A DNA stretch of 64,000 nt from Nocardia sp. NBC_00416 (lineage in GTDB: Bacteria; Actinomycetota; Actinomycetes; Mycobacteriales; Mycobacteriaceae), in contig NZ_CP107932.1 in the NCBI RefSeq assembly GCF_036032445.1, forward strand, positions 6,264,501 to 6,328,500, written 5' to 3'. A program made the translations under genes and the position numbers. Every line of letters starts with the position of its first letter. Positions within the stretch are counted from its first letter, which is position 1. The notes under the pieces are model-generated. The model saw only the letters and a program-made list of their open reading frames with translations, was not told where the DNA came from and made no database searches. Shown here in pieces: positions 42,844 to 51,695 of this stretch.

Positions 42844-44205
42844 ATGCCCGAGGTGGCCGAAGTAGTGGCAGGCCGATGGGGTCCGGACCGGCCGATCGGC
42901 GTCGCGGTACTGGGCATGGGCAACGTCGGCCGCGAGGTCGTGCGGATCCTGCGCGAACACGCCGATGATCTGCAGTCCCGGGTCGGCGCTCCGGTAACCC
43001 TGCGCGGTGTCGCGGTGCGCAGCCTCGACCGCGATCGCGGTCTGCCCGCCGAGCTGCTCACCACCGACGCCCACGCCCTGGTCGCCCGGCCCGATGTGGA
43101 TCTGGTCGTCGAGGTGATCGGCGGTATCGATCCGGCCCGGGCCCTCATCCTGGCCGCGCTCAACTCCGGGAAATCGGTGGTCACCGCCAACAAAGCGCTG
43201 CTGGCCGATTACACCGGCGAACTCGCCGCCGCCGCCGAACGCAGCCGCGCCGACCTGTACTTCGAGGCGGCCGTCGCGGGCGCCATCCCGGTGGTGCGGC
43301 CGCTGATCCAATCGCTGTCCGGTGACCGGGTCAACCGGGTGGTCGGCATCGTCAACGGCACCACCAACTTCATCCTCTCGGCCATGGACGAGACCGGTGC
43401 GGACTATGGCGAGACCCTCGCCGAGGCCACGCGTCTCGGCTACGCCGAAGCCGACCCGACCGCAGACGTCGGGGGATACGACGCCGCCGCGAAGGCCGCG
43501 ATCCTGGCCTCGCTGGCCTTCCACACCCGGGTGACGGCGTCGAACGTGTTCCGCCAGGGCATCGCCAACATCACCGCGGAGGACCTGGAGACCGCGTCCG
43601 CGCTGGACTGCACCGTCAAATTGCTGGCGATCTGCGAGCGGGTCCCGGCGGGCCCGGGGGAGCCGTCACCGGCCGAAGGCGGCAAGGAGCGGGTCTCGGT
43701 GCGCGTGCATCCCGCGCTGATCCCGCGCAAACATCCGCTGGCCGCGGTGAACGGCGCGTTCAACGCCGTGGTCGTGGAGGCGGAGAATGCCGGCCGGCTC
43801 ATGTTCTACGGGCAGGGCGCCGGCGGGGCGCCGACCGCGTCGGCCGTGCTCGGCGACCTCGTGATGGCCGCCCGCAACAAGTTCTTCGGCGGCCGGGCGC
43901 CCGGCGAATCGGTCTATGCTGAGCTTCCGATCGCGCCGATCGGCGATACGCCCACCCGCTATCACGTGAACCTGCAGGTCGAAGACCGGCCCGGCGTACT
44001 GGCGGCAGTGGCGGGTGAATTCTCCAACCACGGCGTGAGTATTTCGACCGTCCGGCAGGAGGGGCACGACGATCGGGCGCGACTCGTGGTCGTGACCCAC
44101 GTCGCGACCGAGTCGGCCCTCGCGGAGACCGTCTCGGCCCTGTCGGATATGGAATCCGTCACATCTGTCACCAGCGTTCTGAGATTGGAAGGCACCGAAG
44201 AATGA
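42844..44205 (+). CDS. hom: homoserine dehydrogenase
   Basis: A 453-residue NAD(P)-dependent enzyme reducing aspartate semialdehyde to homoserine. The Rossmann motif VAVLGMGNVGREVV is at about 15-28, the family signature GIVNGTTNFILSAM near 175, GYAEADPTADVGGYDAAAKAAI near 205, and a C-terminal ACT domain (RPGVLAAVAGEF, residues about 385-453) gives threonine feedback control. ATG 42844 with GAAAGG seven bases upstream is preferred; the ATG at 42820, overlapping lysA's stop, would add eight residues. It overlaps thrC by four bases. Confidence 0.95.
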   Translation: MPEVAEVVAGRWGPDRPIGVAVLGMGNVGREVVRILREHADDLQSRVGAPVTLRGVAVRSLDRDRGLPAELLTTDAHALVARPDVDLVVEVIGGIDPARALILAALNSGKSVVTANKALLADYTGELAAAAERSRADLYFEAAVAGAIPVVRPLIQSLSGDRVNRVVGIVNGTTNFILSAMDETGADYGETLAEATRLGYAEADPTADVGGYDAAAKAAILASLAFHTRVTASNVFRQGIANITAEDLETASALDCTVKLLAICERVPAGPGEPSPAEGGKERVSVRVHPALIPRKHPLAAVNGAFNAVVVEAENAGRLMFYGQGAGGAPTASAVLGDLVMAARNKFFGGRAPGESVYAELPIAPIGDTPTRYHVNLQVEDRPGVLAAVAGEFSNHGVSISTVRQEGHDDRARLVVVTHVATESALAETVSALSDMESVTSVTSVLRLEGTEE

Positions 44206-45350
44206 CCACAGCATCGCGCAGCGATTCGGTGAGGGGCGGCAGTCGGGCGACGGGTGGGCACACCACTGGCGTCGCCCCGCAGGCCGGCGTGCACTCCCGC
44301 TGGCCCGGGCTCATCGCGGCCTACCGCGATCGGCTCGCGGGCGCGGCGGAGTGGGAGCCGGTCACCCTCTTCGAGGGCGGAACTCCACTGGTCCCCGCGC
44401 CGTACCTGTCGGAACTGACCGGTTGCGAGGTGTACCTGAAGGTCGAGGGCGCCAACCCCACCGGTTCGTTCAAGGACCGCGGGATGACCATGGCCATGAC
44501 CGATGCCAAATACCGGGGTCAGCAGGCGGTGCTGTGCGCGTCCACCGGCAACACCTCCGCATCGGCCGCCGCCTACGCCACCCGTGCGGGCATGACCTGC
44601 GCGGTCCTCATCCCGCAGGGCAAGATCGCCATGGGCAAACTCGCCCAGGCCGTCATGCTCGGTGCGAAGGTCATCCAGGTCGAGGGTAATTTCGACGACT
44701 GCCTGGAACTGGCCCGCAAGGTCACCTCCGATTTCCCGGCGATCGGCCTGGTGAACTCGGTGAACCCGGCGCGTATCGAGGGCCAGAAGACCGCGTCCTT
44801 CGAGATCTGCGATGTGCTCGGCCGAGCACCCGATGTGCACGCGCTGCCGGTGGGCAACGCCGGGAACATCACCGCCTACTGGCGCGGCTACCGCGAATAC
44901 CACGCCGACGGCCTCACCGGCAGCCTGCCGCGGATGCTGGGCGTGCAGGCCGCCGGCGCGGCCCCGCTGGTCAACGGCGCCCCGGTCAGCGAACCGGAAA
45001 CCATCGCGACCGCCATCCGCATCGGCGCCCCCGCCTCCTGGAACGGGGCGGTCGCCGCCAAGGAGGAGTCGGGCGGCGCGTTCCGCGCGGCCACCGACGA
45101 CGAGATCCTGCACGCGTACCGGCTGGTGGCCGCCGAAGAGGGCGTGTTCGTCGAACCGGCCTCGGCGGCCAGCGTCGCCGGTGTGCTGGCCGCGCGCACC
45201 GAAGGCTGGCTGGAACCGGGGCTGACGGTGGTCTGCACTGTCACCGGAAACGGTCTCAAGGACCCCGACACCGCCCTCTTGGATATGCCCGAGGTGCAGG
45301 CCATCCAGGTCGACCCGGTCGCCGTGGCCGCACGACTCGAGCTGGCCTGA
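44202..45350 (+). CDS. thrC: threonine synthase
   Basis: A PLP-dependent enzyme (382 aa) turning O-phosphohomoserine into threonine. The PLP lysine is at about residue 91 in NPTGSFKDRGM, followed by ASTGNTSASAAAYA and the phosphate-binding LPVGNAGNITAYW near 213-225. An N-terminal extension of about 27 residues (SRSDSVRGGSRATGG) precedes the fold and is probably disordered; a later start is possible. It overlaps hom by four bases (ATGA) and is followed by thrB after two bases. Confidence 0.96.
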   Translation: MTTASRSDSVRGGSRATGGHTTGVAPQAGVHSRWPGLIAAYRDRLAGAAEWEPVTLFEGGTPLVPAPYLSELTGCEVYLKVEGANPTGSFKDRGMTMAMTDAKYRGQQAVLCASTGNTSASAAAYATRAGMTCAVLIPQGKIAMGKLAQAVMLGAKVIQVEGNFDDCLELARKVTSDFPAIGLVNSVNPARIEGQKTASFEICDVLGRAPDVHALPVGNAGNITAYWRGYREYHADGLTGSLPRMLGVQAAGAAPLVNGAPVSEPETIATAIRIGAPASWNGAVAAKEESGGAFRAATDDEILHAYRLVAAEEGVFVEPASAASVAGVLAARTEGWLEPGLTVVCTVTGNGLKDPDTALLDMPEVQAIQVDPVAVAARLELA

Positions 45351-45352
45351 CG

Positions 45353-46324
45353 GTGGACACACGCGAAAGCCGGCTCGGGTCCTCGACACTGCCCGCCGGC
45401 CTGACCGTCGCGGTCCGGGTGCCCGCGTCCACCGCGAACCTCGGTCCCGGGTTCGACTCGCTGGGTATGGCGCTGGGGATCTACGACGAGATCGAGGTGC
45501 GCAGCACCGATTCCGGGCTGAACATCCGCGTCGAGGGTGAGGGCGCCGACGAGGTGCCCTGGGGGCCACAGCATCTGGTGGTCCGGGCGATCGAACGCGG
45601 GCTGGAATCGGCCGGGATCTGGGCCGACGGTCTGGACGTGGTGTGCCGGAACGCGATCCCGCACTCGCGGGGGCTGGGTTCCTCCGCCTCGGCCGCGGTC
45701 GGCGGCCTGGCCGCCGGATGCGCGCTGGCCGCGCAATTCGATCCGGACCTGGCCGTCGACTCCGACCGGCTCGTGCAGCTCGCGGCCGAATTCGAGGGTC
45801 ATCCCGATAACGCGGCCGCCAGCGTGCTCGGCGGAATCGTCGTGTCCTGGACCGAAACCGGTCCGGGCCCCGATACCGATATCGGCGCGCCGCAGCGTCT
45901 CTACCGGGCGGTCCGCCTCGACGCGCATCCCACCCTCCATCCGGTGGTCCTGATCCCGGAGGAGCGTTCCTCCACCGCACAGACCCGCGGTCTGCTGCCC
46001 GACCTGGTCCCGCACCGCGACGCCGCGTTCAACGTGAGCCGGGCCGCGCTGGCGGTGGTCGCGCTGACCCAGCGTCCGGATCTGCTGCTTCCGGGCACCG
46101 CGGACCGGCTGCACCAGCCCCAGCGCGCTCCCGCGCTCCCGCTGACCACCACCTGGATCGACCGGCTGCGCGCCGCCGGGATCGCGGCCACGGTCTCCGG
46201 TGCCGGCCCGACCGTGCTCGCGCTCGGGACCAGCGCTTTTCCCGACGAACTGCGGTCGCTGGCCGCCGCGGACGGCCTGCGGGTGGTCGAACCAGGACTC
46301 GCCGAAGGCGTCCAGATCAGCTGA
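45353..46324 (+). CDS. thrB: homoserine kinase
   Basis: A 323-residue GHMP kinase phosphorylating homoserine with ATP. Motif 1 is VPASTANLGPGFDSLGMAL (about 22-40), motif 2 the ATP loop PHSRGLGSSASAAVGG near 103-118, and motif 3 ATVSGAGPTVLAL near 280. It starts with GTG two bases after the thrC stop. It is the last gene before a 361-base gap that precedes rho. Confidence 0.96.
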   Translation: MDTRESRLGSSTLPAGLTVAVRVPASTANLGPGFDSLGMALGIYDEIEVRSTDSGLNIRVEGEGADEVPWGPQHLVVRAIERGLESAGIWADGLDVVCRNAIPHSRGLGSSASAAVGGLAAGCALAAQFDPDLAVDSDRLVQLAAEFEGHPDNAAASVLGGIVVSWTETGPGPDTDIGAPQRLYRAVRLDAHPTLHPVVLIPEERSSTAQTRGLLPDLVPHRDAAFNVSRAALAVVALTQRPDLLLPGTADRLHQPQRAPALPLTTTWIDRLRAAGIAATVSGAGPTVLALGTSAFPDELRSLAAADGLRVVEPGLAEGVQIS

Positions 46325-46685
46325 GCGAAGGCGCCCGGATCGGCCGAGCGAGGGGGTCCGGATCAGCTGACGGGCGCGTCCGCCTTGCCGACCTTCGTAC
46401 TTGCCCGCTATCCTGGGCAAGTCCGTACATCGCGCGCATCAGACGCCGGTGCTTCATCAGGGCAATCGCTCCAGCAGGCTCCAGGCTCGAGCCCTCATGC
46501 CATGAGGGTGCTGTGTGGCCTCGCAACTGGAATGATCTCTTCCACCAATTTATGAGCGGTGGCGAAGCACCCGGTCCCGGAGGGGCAGGCGATACGGCTA
46601 CAAATCCGAGTCCGGCAGCGAGATCGGGCTACGGAACGAAACCCTCGACACAGCACACGGCCATCGAGGGAAGGAAAGGATCTCC
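46325..46685. other. 361-bp rho leader and promoter region
   Basis: No gene is seen. The region holds a promoter-like pair at 46385-46414, an inverted repeat overlapping its -10 box (46400-46421) and a second one at 46492-46508 (CCCTCATG, one base, CATGAGGG). A long leader before rho fits rho autoregulation by premature termination, known in other bacteria. Confidence 0.6.
46385..46414 (+). promoter_or_regulatory. candidate rho promoter, TTGCCG-N18-TATCCT
   Basis: The -35-like TTGCCG (46385-46390) and -10-like TATCCT (46409-46414) are 18 bases apart. The -10 lies in the loop of a hairpin with arms CTTGCCC (46400-46406) and GGGCAAG (46415-46421), which could be a regulator site. The implied leader is about 265 bases. 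Confidence 0.45.
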
Positions 46686-48833
46686 GTGACAGATACGGAC
46701 CTGCTCGCGACACCCGGGGTGGAATCCGACTCCGAACCCTCGGGCAACCGCGAAAGTGACTCCGGACAGAATTCTTCGAAGATGAGCGAAAACACCGACA
46801 TCGGATCGGGGCTGACTGGAATGTTGTTGCCGCAGTTGCGCGCACTGGCAGGGGAACTCGGAATTCGGGGCACCTCCGGTATGCGCAAGGGTGATCTCAT
46901 CGCCGCTATCAAGGAAAACCAGGCCGGCAGACCTGCCGCCGCGGAACGCAGCACCCGCGCGAAGTCTGTCAGAGAACGTAAAGTCGCAGATCAGCCCGCT
47001 GCCGCCGCAGAGGCGGCGCCCGCTGCCGCTCCGGCTCCGGCGGTCGAAGCGCCTGCCGCTCCCGCCCCGGACCGCAAAGCCGGTGGCGCGTCCGATACCG
47101 CCGTGAAGAAGGACACCGCGGCCGAGGACAAGGGCAAGGCCGACCAGGCCGCGACCAACGGCACGGCGACCGCCAACGGCGCCACGCCTGCCAACAGTGC
47201 GGTCGGCAATGCCGCGGATACCGATTCCGGCGCCAAAGCCGAGACGAGAGCCGACGCCAAGGCCGACAACAAGCCCGCCGACGGGTCCGAGGACTCGGGC
47301 CGGGATTCCGGCCAGCGTGGCCGCGGCCGGCAGCGTCGCGGTCGCGACCAGCAGGGCAAGAACAACGACCAGTCCTCCGAAACCCGTGCCGACGATGCCA
47401 AACAGGACGGCAACAAGGACGGCAAAGACGGCGACCAGGGCGAACGTCGGCGCGATCGCAATCAGTCCGGTCAGCAGAACCAGGGCGATCAGCGTGGCTC
47501 CGGCGGTAGCCGTGGCGGGGACAACCGTGGCGGGGACAACCGCGGCGGGGACAACCGCGGCGGCGGCGACCGTGGCGGGGACGACGAAGAAGGCGGACGC
47601 GGTCGTCGCGGTCGCCGGTTCCGCGAGCGTCGCCGGGGTCGCGAACGCGAGGGCGGCGAAACCCGCGAGCCCGAGATTCGCGAAGACGATGTGCTCCAGC
47701 CGGTCGCGGGCATCCTCGACGTGCTGGACAACTACGCGTTCGTGCGCACCTCCGGCTACCTGGCCGGCCCGAACGACGTCTATGTCTCGATGAACCTCGT
47801 GCGGAAGAACGGTCTGCGCCGCGGTGACGCGATCACCGGTGCGGTGCGGGCGCCACGCGATGGGGAACAGGCCAATCAGCGGCAGAAATTCGATCCGCTG
47901 GTGCGTCTGGACACCGTCAACGGCGCCGAGGTCGATTCGGCGAAACGCCGTCCCGATTTCAACAAGCTGACCCCGCTGTACCCGAACCAGCGGCTGCGCC
48001 TGGAAACTCAGCAGAACAAGCTGACCACGCGCGTGATCGACCTGATCATGCCGATCGGTAAGGGCCAGCGCGCGCTGATCGTGTCTCCGCCGAAAGCCGG
48101 TAAGACCACGATCATGCAGGACATCGCCAACGCGATCGCGATCAACAACCCCGAGTGCTACCTCATGGTCGTACTGGTCGACGAACGTCCCGAAGAGGTC
48201 ACCGATATGCAGCGCTCGGTGAAGGGAGAGGTCATCGCCTCGACCTTCGACCGGCCGCCGTCGGATCACACCTCGGTCGCCGAACTGGCCATCGAACGGG
48301 CGAAGCGCCTGGTCGAAATGGGTAAAGACGTCGTGGTCCTGCTCGACTCGATCACCCGTCTGGGCCGCGCGTACAACAACTCCTCGCCGGCCTCGGGGCG
48401 CATCCTGTCCGGTGGTGTCGATTCCACCGCGCTGTATCCGCCCAAGCGGTTCCTCGGCGCGGCGCGCAATATCGAGAACGGTGGCTCGCTCACCATCATC
48501 GCCACCGCGATGGTGGAAACCGGGTCGACCGGTGACACGGTGATTTTCGAAGAGTTCAAGGGCACGGGCAACGCCGAGCTCAAACTCGACCGCAAGATCG
48601 CCGAACGGCGCGTGTTCCCCGCGGTGGACGTCAACCCGTCCGGCACCCGTAAGGACGAACTGCTGCTCAACCCGGACGAGGCCGCGGTCCTGCACAAACT
48701 GCGCCGTGTCCTGACCGGTCTGGACTCGCACCAGGCGATCGACCTGCTGATCGACCGCCTGCGCAAGAGCAAGAACAACCTCGAGTTCTTGATGCAGGTC
48801 TCCAAGACCGCACCGGGCGCACTCGACGAATAA
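46686..48833 (+). CDS. rho: transcription termination factor Rho, long actinobacterial form
   Basis: A 715-residue hexameric RNA helicase/ATPase. Domains: a Rho_N helical domain (about 40-85, LLPQLRALAGELGIRG); a long low-complexity insert (about 90-325) first Ala/Lys/Asp-rich, then rich in Arg, Gly and Asp with five RGGD repeats; the RNA-binding cold-shock domain (VAGILDVLDNYAFVRT, from about 340); and the ATPase with Walker A PPKAGKTT at 468-475 and Walker B VVVLLDSITRLGRAYN. E. coli Rho is 419 residues, so nearly 300 residues are extra. GTG start with GGAAAGGA upstream. The insert is known to bind RNA in relatives. Confidence 0.97.
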   Translation: MTDTDLLATPGVESDSEPSGNRESDSGQNSSKMSENTDIGSGLTGMLLPQLRALAGELGIRGTSGMRKGDLIAAIKENQAGRPAAAERSTRAKSVRERKVADQPAAAAEAAPAAAPAPAVEAPAAPAPDRKAGGASDTAVKKDTAAEDKGKADQAATNGTATANGATPANSAVGNAADTDSGAKAETRADAKADNKPADGSEDSGRDSGQRGRGRQRRGRDQQGKNNDQSSETRADDAKQDGNKDGKDGDQGERRRDRNQSGQQNQGDQRGSGGSRGGDNRGGDNRGGDNRGGGDRGGDDEEGGRGRRGRRFRERRRGREREGGETREPEIREDDVLQPVAGILDVLDNYAFVRTSGYLAGPNDVYVSMNLVRKNGLRRGDAITGAVRAPRDGEQANQRQKFDPLVRLDTVNGAEVDSAKRRPDFNKLTPLYPNQRLRLETQQNKLTTRVIDLIMPIGKGQRALIVSPPKAGKTTIMQDIANAIAINNPECYLMVVLVDERPEEVTDMQRSVKGEVIASTFDRPPSDHTSVAELAIERAKRLVEMGKDVVVLLDSITRLGRAYNNSSPASGRILSGGVDSTALYPPKRFLGAARNIENGGSLTIIATAMVETGSTGDTVIFEEFKGTGNAELKLDRKIAERRVFPAVDVNPSGTRKDELLLNPDEAAVLHKLRRVLTGLDSHQAIDLLIDRLRKSKNNLEFLMQVSKTAPGALDE
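47511..47585 (+). repeat. five 15-bp tandem units encoding RGGDN-like repeats in rho
   Basis: Units close to CGTGGCGGGGACAAC run head to tail at 47511, 47526, 47541, 47556 and 47571. They encode RGGDN, RGGDN, RGGDN, RGGGD and RGGDD. Such tandem units can change copy number by slippage. Confidence 0.9.
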
Positions 48834-48842
48834 GTGGTATTC

Positions 48843-48921
48843 GGCGCCGCCCGCGGCGCCGGGTCGAGGCCCGCTGTGTGTCCCGTCTCAGTCCTCGAAG
48901 ACTCGTGCTTCGAGGACTGAG
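48843..48921 (+). terminator. double hairpin downstream of rho
   Basis: The first hairpin has arms GGCGCCGC (48843-48850) and GCGGCGCC (48853-48860). The second has perfect 14-base arms (48887-48900 and 48908-48921) around a seven-base loop. Together they should separate rho from rpmE transcription. Confidence 0.65.
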
Positions 48922-49033
48922 CGGCGGGACGGGCCTCCGCCTTCCCGGTCCTCGCAGGACTCGGCTCCACGGAGCCGCATCCGGTCGATCGGGGCGTACC
49001 ATCCGCACAGGAACAAACTCCGGGGTGGGCGTG

Positions 49034-49063
49034 TTCAAGCAGGCACGACGGTTCTGGCATAAT
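49034..49063 (+). promoter_or_regulatory. candidate rpmE promoter, TTCAAG-N18-CATAAT
   Basis: A -10-like CATAAT at 49058-49063 and -35-like TTCAAG at 49034-49039, 18 bases apart. The predicted start of transcription is about 100 bases ahead of rpmE. Confidence 0.45.
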
Positions 49064-49173
49064 CGACCGCCGTGCGTCTGCGATTCACGCAGACAATCCC
49101 GCCTGAAGTCGGTTCCGGTTCACGTTCGGCCAACACGGCGAGCGACCCGGCGACCAATATCGAGAGGACACCC

Positions 49174-49401
49174 ATGAAGGCAGGAATTCACCCGACCTAC
49201 GTCGACACCACGGTGGTCTGCGGTTGCGGTAATACCTTCCAGACCCGTTCCACCAAGGAATCCGGTCACATCACCGTCGAGGTCTGCTCGCAATGCCACC
49301 CGTTCTACACGGGCAAGCAGAAGATCCTCGACACCGGTGGTCGTGTGGCCCGCTTCGAGGCCCGCTACGGCAAGCGTGCCAAGAAAGCCGACGCCAACTA
49401 G
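49174..49401 (+). CDS. rpmE: 50S ribosomal protein L31, zinc-binding form
   Basis: A 75-residue ribosomal protein of the large subunit. It keeps the zinc-ribbon cysteines CGC near 16-18 and CSQC near 37-40, so this is the C+ (zinc) paralogue rather than the zinc-free YkgM type made under zinc limitation. GAGAGGA precedes the ATG at 49174; the frame opens at 49072 but that leader is not L31. It follows rho as in M. tuberculosis. Confidence 0.97.
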   Translation: MKAGIHPTYVDTTVVCGCGNTFQTRSTKESGHITVEVCSQCHPFYTGKQKILDTGGRVARFEARYGKRAKKADAN

Positions 49402-49411
49402 CTTTCCCGCC

Positions 49412-49446
49412 AACGCCCGGCCCTGCACTACTGCAGGCCGGGCGTT
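49412..49446 (+). terminator. hairpin terminator after rpmE
   Basis: Arms of 15-16 bases (49412-49427 and 49432-49446, one bulged C) around loop CTAC, followed by GGTGCTTTT. It lies 10 bases after the rpmE stop and may attenuate transcription into prfA, which starts 51 bases later. Confidence 0.75.
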
Positions 49447-49497
49447 GGTGCTTTTGTGCCCACCCCCGCGTCGCCCTCTCGAGTAGGAGCCTCGTCA

Positions 49498-50574
49498 ATG
49501 GCCGAGAAAACCGCACCGTCCGCGATCGACGATGTGCTGGCCGAATACGCCGGACTGGAGTCCCAGCTGGCGGATCCGGCGCTGCACAACGACCCGGGCG
49601 CCGCGCGGCGGGTGGGGAAACGGTTCGCCGAACTGGCTCCGGTGATGACGACCTACAAAAAACTCGCCGCCACCCGTGATGACCTGGAAGCGGCGCGCGA
49701 ACTGGCCGCCGACGATCCGTCCTTCGCCGCCGAGGTACCCGGACTCGAGGAACAACTCGAGGAACTGGAGAAACAACTGGCCGATCTGCTGGCCCCGCGC
49801 GACCCGCACGACGGCGACGATGTGGTGCTGGAAGTGAAATCCGGTGAGGGCGGCGAGGAGTCGGCGTTGTTCGCCGCCGACCTGGCTCGGATGTACATCC
49901 GATACGCGGAACGTCGCGGCTGGAAAGTGGAGGTCCTCGACGCCGCCGTGTCCGACCTCGGCGGATACAAGGAAGCGACGCTGTCCATCAAAAGCCGCGA
50001 CACCGCGCGCGACGGCGTGTGGTCACGGTTCAAATTCGAGGGTGGAGTGCACCGCGTACAACGGGTGCCCGTCACCGAATCACAGGGACGAGTCCACACC
50101 TCCGCCGCCGGTGTCCTGATCTACCCAGAACCCGACGAGGTCGAAGAGGTGCAGATCGACGAAGGCGATCTGCGCATCGATGTCTACCGCTCCTCCGGAA
50201 AAGGCGGTCAGGGCGTCAACACCACCGACTCCGCGGTCCGCATCACCCACCTGCCCTCCGGGATCGTCGTCACCTGCCAGAACGAACGCTCCCAGCTCCA
50301 GAACAAAGCTCGCGCGATGCAGGTACTGGCGGCCCGGCTCCAGGCCCTGGCCGAAGAGCAAGCCGAACAGGAAGCGGCGGAGGGCCGCGCCGGACAGATC
50401 CGCACGGTCGACCGCTCCGAACGCATCCGCACCTACAACTTTCCGGAGAACCGCATCGCCGACCACCGCATCGGCTACAAAGCCCACAACCTGGACTCGG
50501 TGCTGAACGGCGATATGGACGCTCTACTGGACGCCCTCGCCGCGGCCGACCGTGCCGCCCGGATGGCTGAGTGA
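49498..50574 (+). CDS. prfA: peptide chain release factor 1
   Basis: A 358-residue class I release factor reading UAA and UAG. The GGQ motif at 236-238 (KGGQGVNTTDSAV) triggers peptide release and is the site methylated by PrmC, encoded next. The codon-recognition tripeptide PVT (191-193) in RVQRVPVTESQGR identifies RF1 rather than RF2. AGGAG lies nine to ten bases before the ATG; the frame opens at 49456. Full length. Confidence 0.97.
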   Translation: MAEKTAPSAIDDVLAEYAGLESQLADPALHNDPGAARRVGKRFAELAPVMTTYKKLAATRDDLEAARELAADDPSFAAEVPGLEEQLEELEKQLADLLAPRDPHDGDDVVLEVKSGEGGEESALFAADLARMYIRYAERRGWKVEVLDAAVSDLGGYKEATLSIKSRDTARDGVWSRFKFEGGVHRVQRVPVTESQGRVHTSAAGVLIYPEPDEVEEVQIDEGDLRIDVYRSSGKGGQGVNTTDSAVRITHLPSGIVVTCQNERSQLQNKARAMQVLAARLQALAEEQAEQEAAEGRAGQIRTVDRSERIRTYNFPENRIADHRIGYKAHNLDSVLNGDMDALLDALAAADRAARMAE

Positions 50575-50625
50575 ACTGAGTCGCCGGTGGGGGAGCTCGG
50601 GCGAGGTCGCTCCCGGAGGTGGGGT

Positions 50626-50668
50626 GGGGTTGCCTGCGAAGGTGAGTGATGGGGTTGCTCGCGAAGGT
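50626..50668. repeat. 18-bp direct repeat, 25-bp period
   Basis: Bases 50626-50643 and 50651-50668 (GGGGTTGCNNGCGAAGGT) differ at two positions. They lie in the 245-base space between prfA and prmC, for which I see no other feature. Confidence 0.75.
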
Positions 50669-50819
50669 CTGCGTTTCCTCGTCGACTTCAGTCCGTGTCG
50701 CTCGATTCGGGCCGACGGCACGTGTGGAATCCGCCGGTTGTGACGGCGCGGCGACCGGCTCATTGCGGCTCCACACCCGTGGCTCCACGGTGCTGCCGCC
50801 GATAACTCACAATGTTGGA

Positions 50820-51695
50820 GTGACCCGTGTTCCACTGCGCCCCGTGCTCGCCGAGGCCGTCGATGTCCTGCACACAGCCGGTGTGGCCAGTCCCCGGGTC
50901 GATGCGGAACATCTCGCCGCGTTCGTGCTGGGTGTAGACCGTTCCCGGTTGCTGCTCACACCGCTGATCGGGCCCGAACAGCTGGACGACTACCGGACCC
51001 TGGTCGCCCGCCGCGCAGAGCGGACCCCGCTGCAGCATCTGACCGGGCAATCCTTCATGGGTGAGATCGATCTCGAGGTCGGGCCCGGTGTTTTCGTTCC
51101 CCGTCCCGAGACCGAGCTGTTGTTCGCGTGGGCACTGGTTCATCTGGAAGCGGTCCGCCACGATCACACTCCGGTGGTCGTGGATCTGTGCACCGGATCG
51201 GGGGCGCTGGCGCTGGCGGTGGCGCATGCTCGGCCCGACGCCGAGGTGCACGCGGTGGAACTGGACCCGGACGCGCTGCGCTGGGCCCGCCGCAACGCAG
51301 AACTGCGGAGCGCGGCCGGCGATACCGCGATCACCCTGCACCACGACGACGTCACCGACCCGAATCTGCTCACCGAACTCAGTGGTTCGGTGGATATCGT
51401 GGTCGCCAATCCGCCCTACATCCCGGACGGTGCCGAACTGTCTCCGGAGGTCGCCGAGCACGACCCCCACCGCGCGCTCTTCGGCGGTACGGACGGGTTG
51501 GCGGTCATCCGTCCGTTGGTTCCGCTCATCGGCCGGCTGCTGCGACCCGGCGGGGGAACCGCGATCGAGCACGACGACAGCAACGGGGGCGAGCTGGCCC
51601 GACTGCTCGCGGCGGACAGTCGGTTCGAAGAGATCGTAGAACACCCTGATCTGGCCGGAAAACCACGCTTCGTGGCCGCTGTGCGCATGAGCTGA
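50820..51695 (+). CDS. prmC: release factor glutamine methyltransferase
   Basis: A 291-residue SAM-dependent enzyme methylating the glutamine of the GGQ motif in release factors. It has the SAM motif VVDLCTGSGALALAVA near 120-135 and the catalytic NPPYIPDG at 197-204, with the N-terminal helical substrate domain (about 1-75). The frame opens at 50646, but the GTG at 50820 starts at the family's usual N-terminus; no good ribosome-binding site is visible before it. The pairing with prfA is conserved. Confidence 0.94.
   Translation: MTRVPLRPVLAEAVDVLHTAGVASPRVDAEHLAAFVLGVDRSRLLLTPLIGPEQLDDYRTLVARRAERTPLQHLTGQSFMGEIDLEVGPGVFVPRPETELLFAWALVHLEAVRHDHTPVVVDLCTGSGALALAVAHARPDAEVHAVELDPDALRWARRNAELRSAAGDTAITLHHDDVTDPNLLTELSGSVDIVVANPPYIPDGAELSPEVAEHDPHRALFGGTDGLAVIRPLVPLIGRLLRPGGGTAIEHDDSNGGELARLLAADSRFEEIVEHPDLAGKPRFVAAVRMS

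Larger units (their letters stand above)
48834..49173. other. 340-bp rho-rpmE intergenic region
   Basis: It contains the double hairpin after rho, a short palindrome (CGGCTCC...GGAGCCG) near 48970, and a promoter-like sequence for rpmE at 49034-49063. No gene is seen. Confidence 0.6.

Noticed and set aside
43962..45980. A 672-codon minus-strand open frame opposite hom, thrC and thrB
   Set aside because: Antisense shadow of three certain genes, with Arg/Pro-rich composition.
46629..48731. A 700-codon minus-strand open frame opposite rho
   Set aside because: Antisense of rho, created by the low-complexity insert and high GC content.
50646..50819. Start of prmC at 50646
   Set aside because: The extra 58 residues are unlike PrmC and cover a short direct repeat; the family N-terminus begins near 50820.
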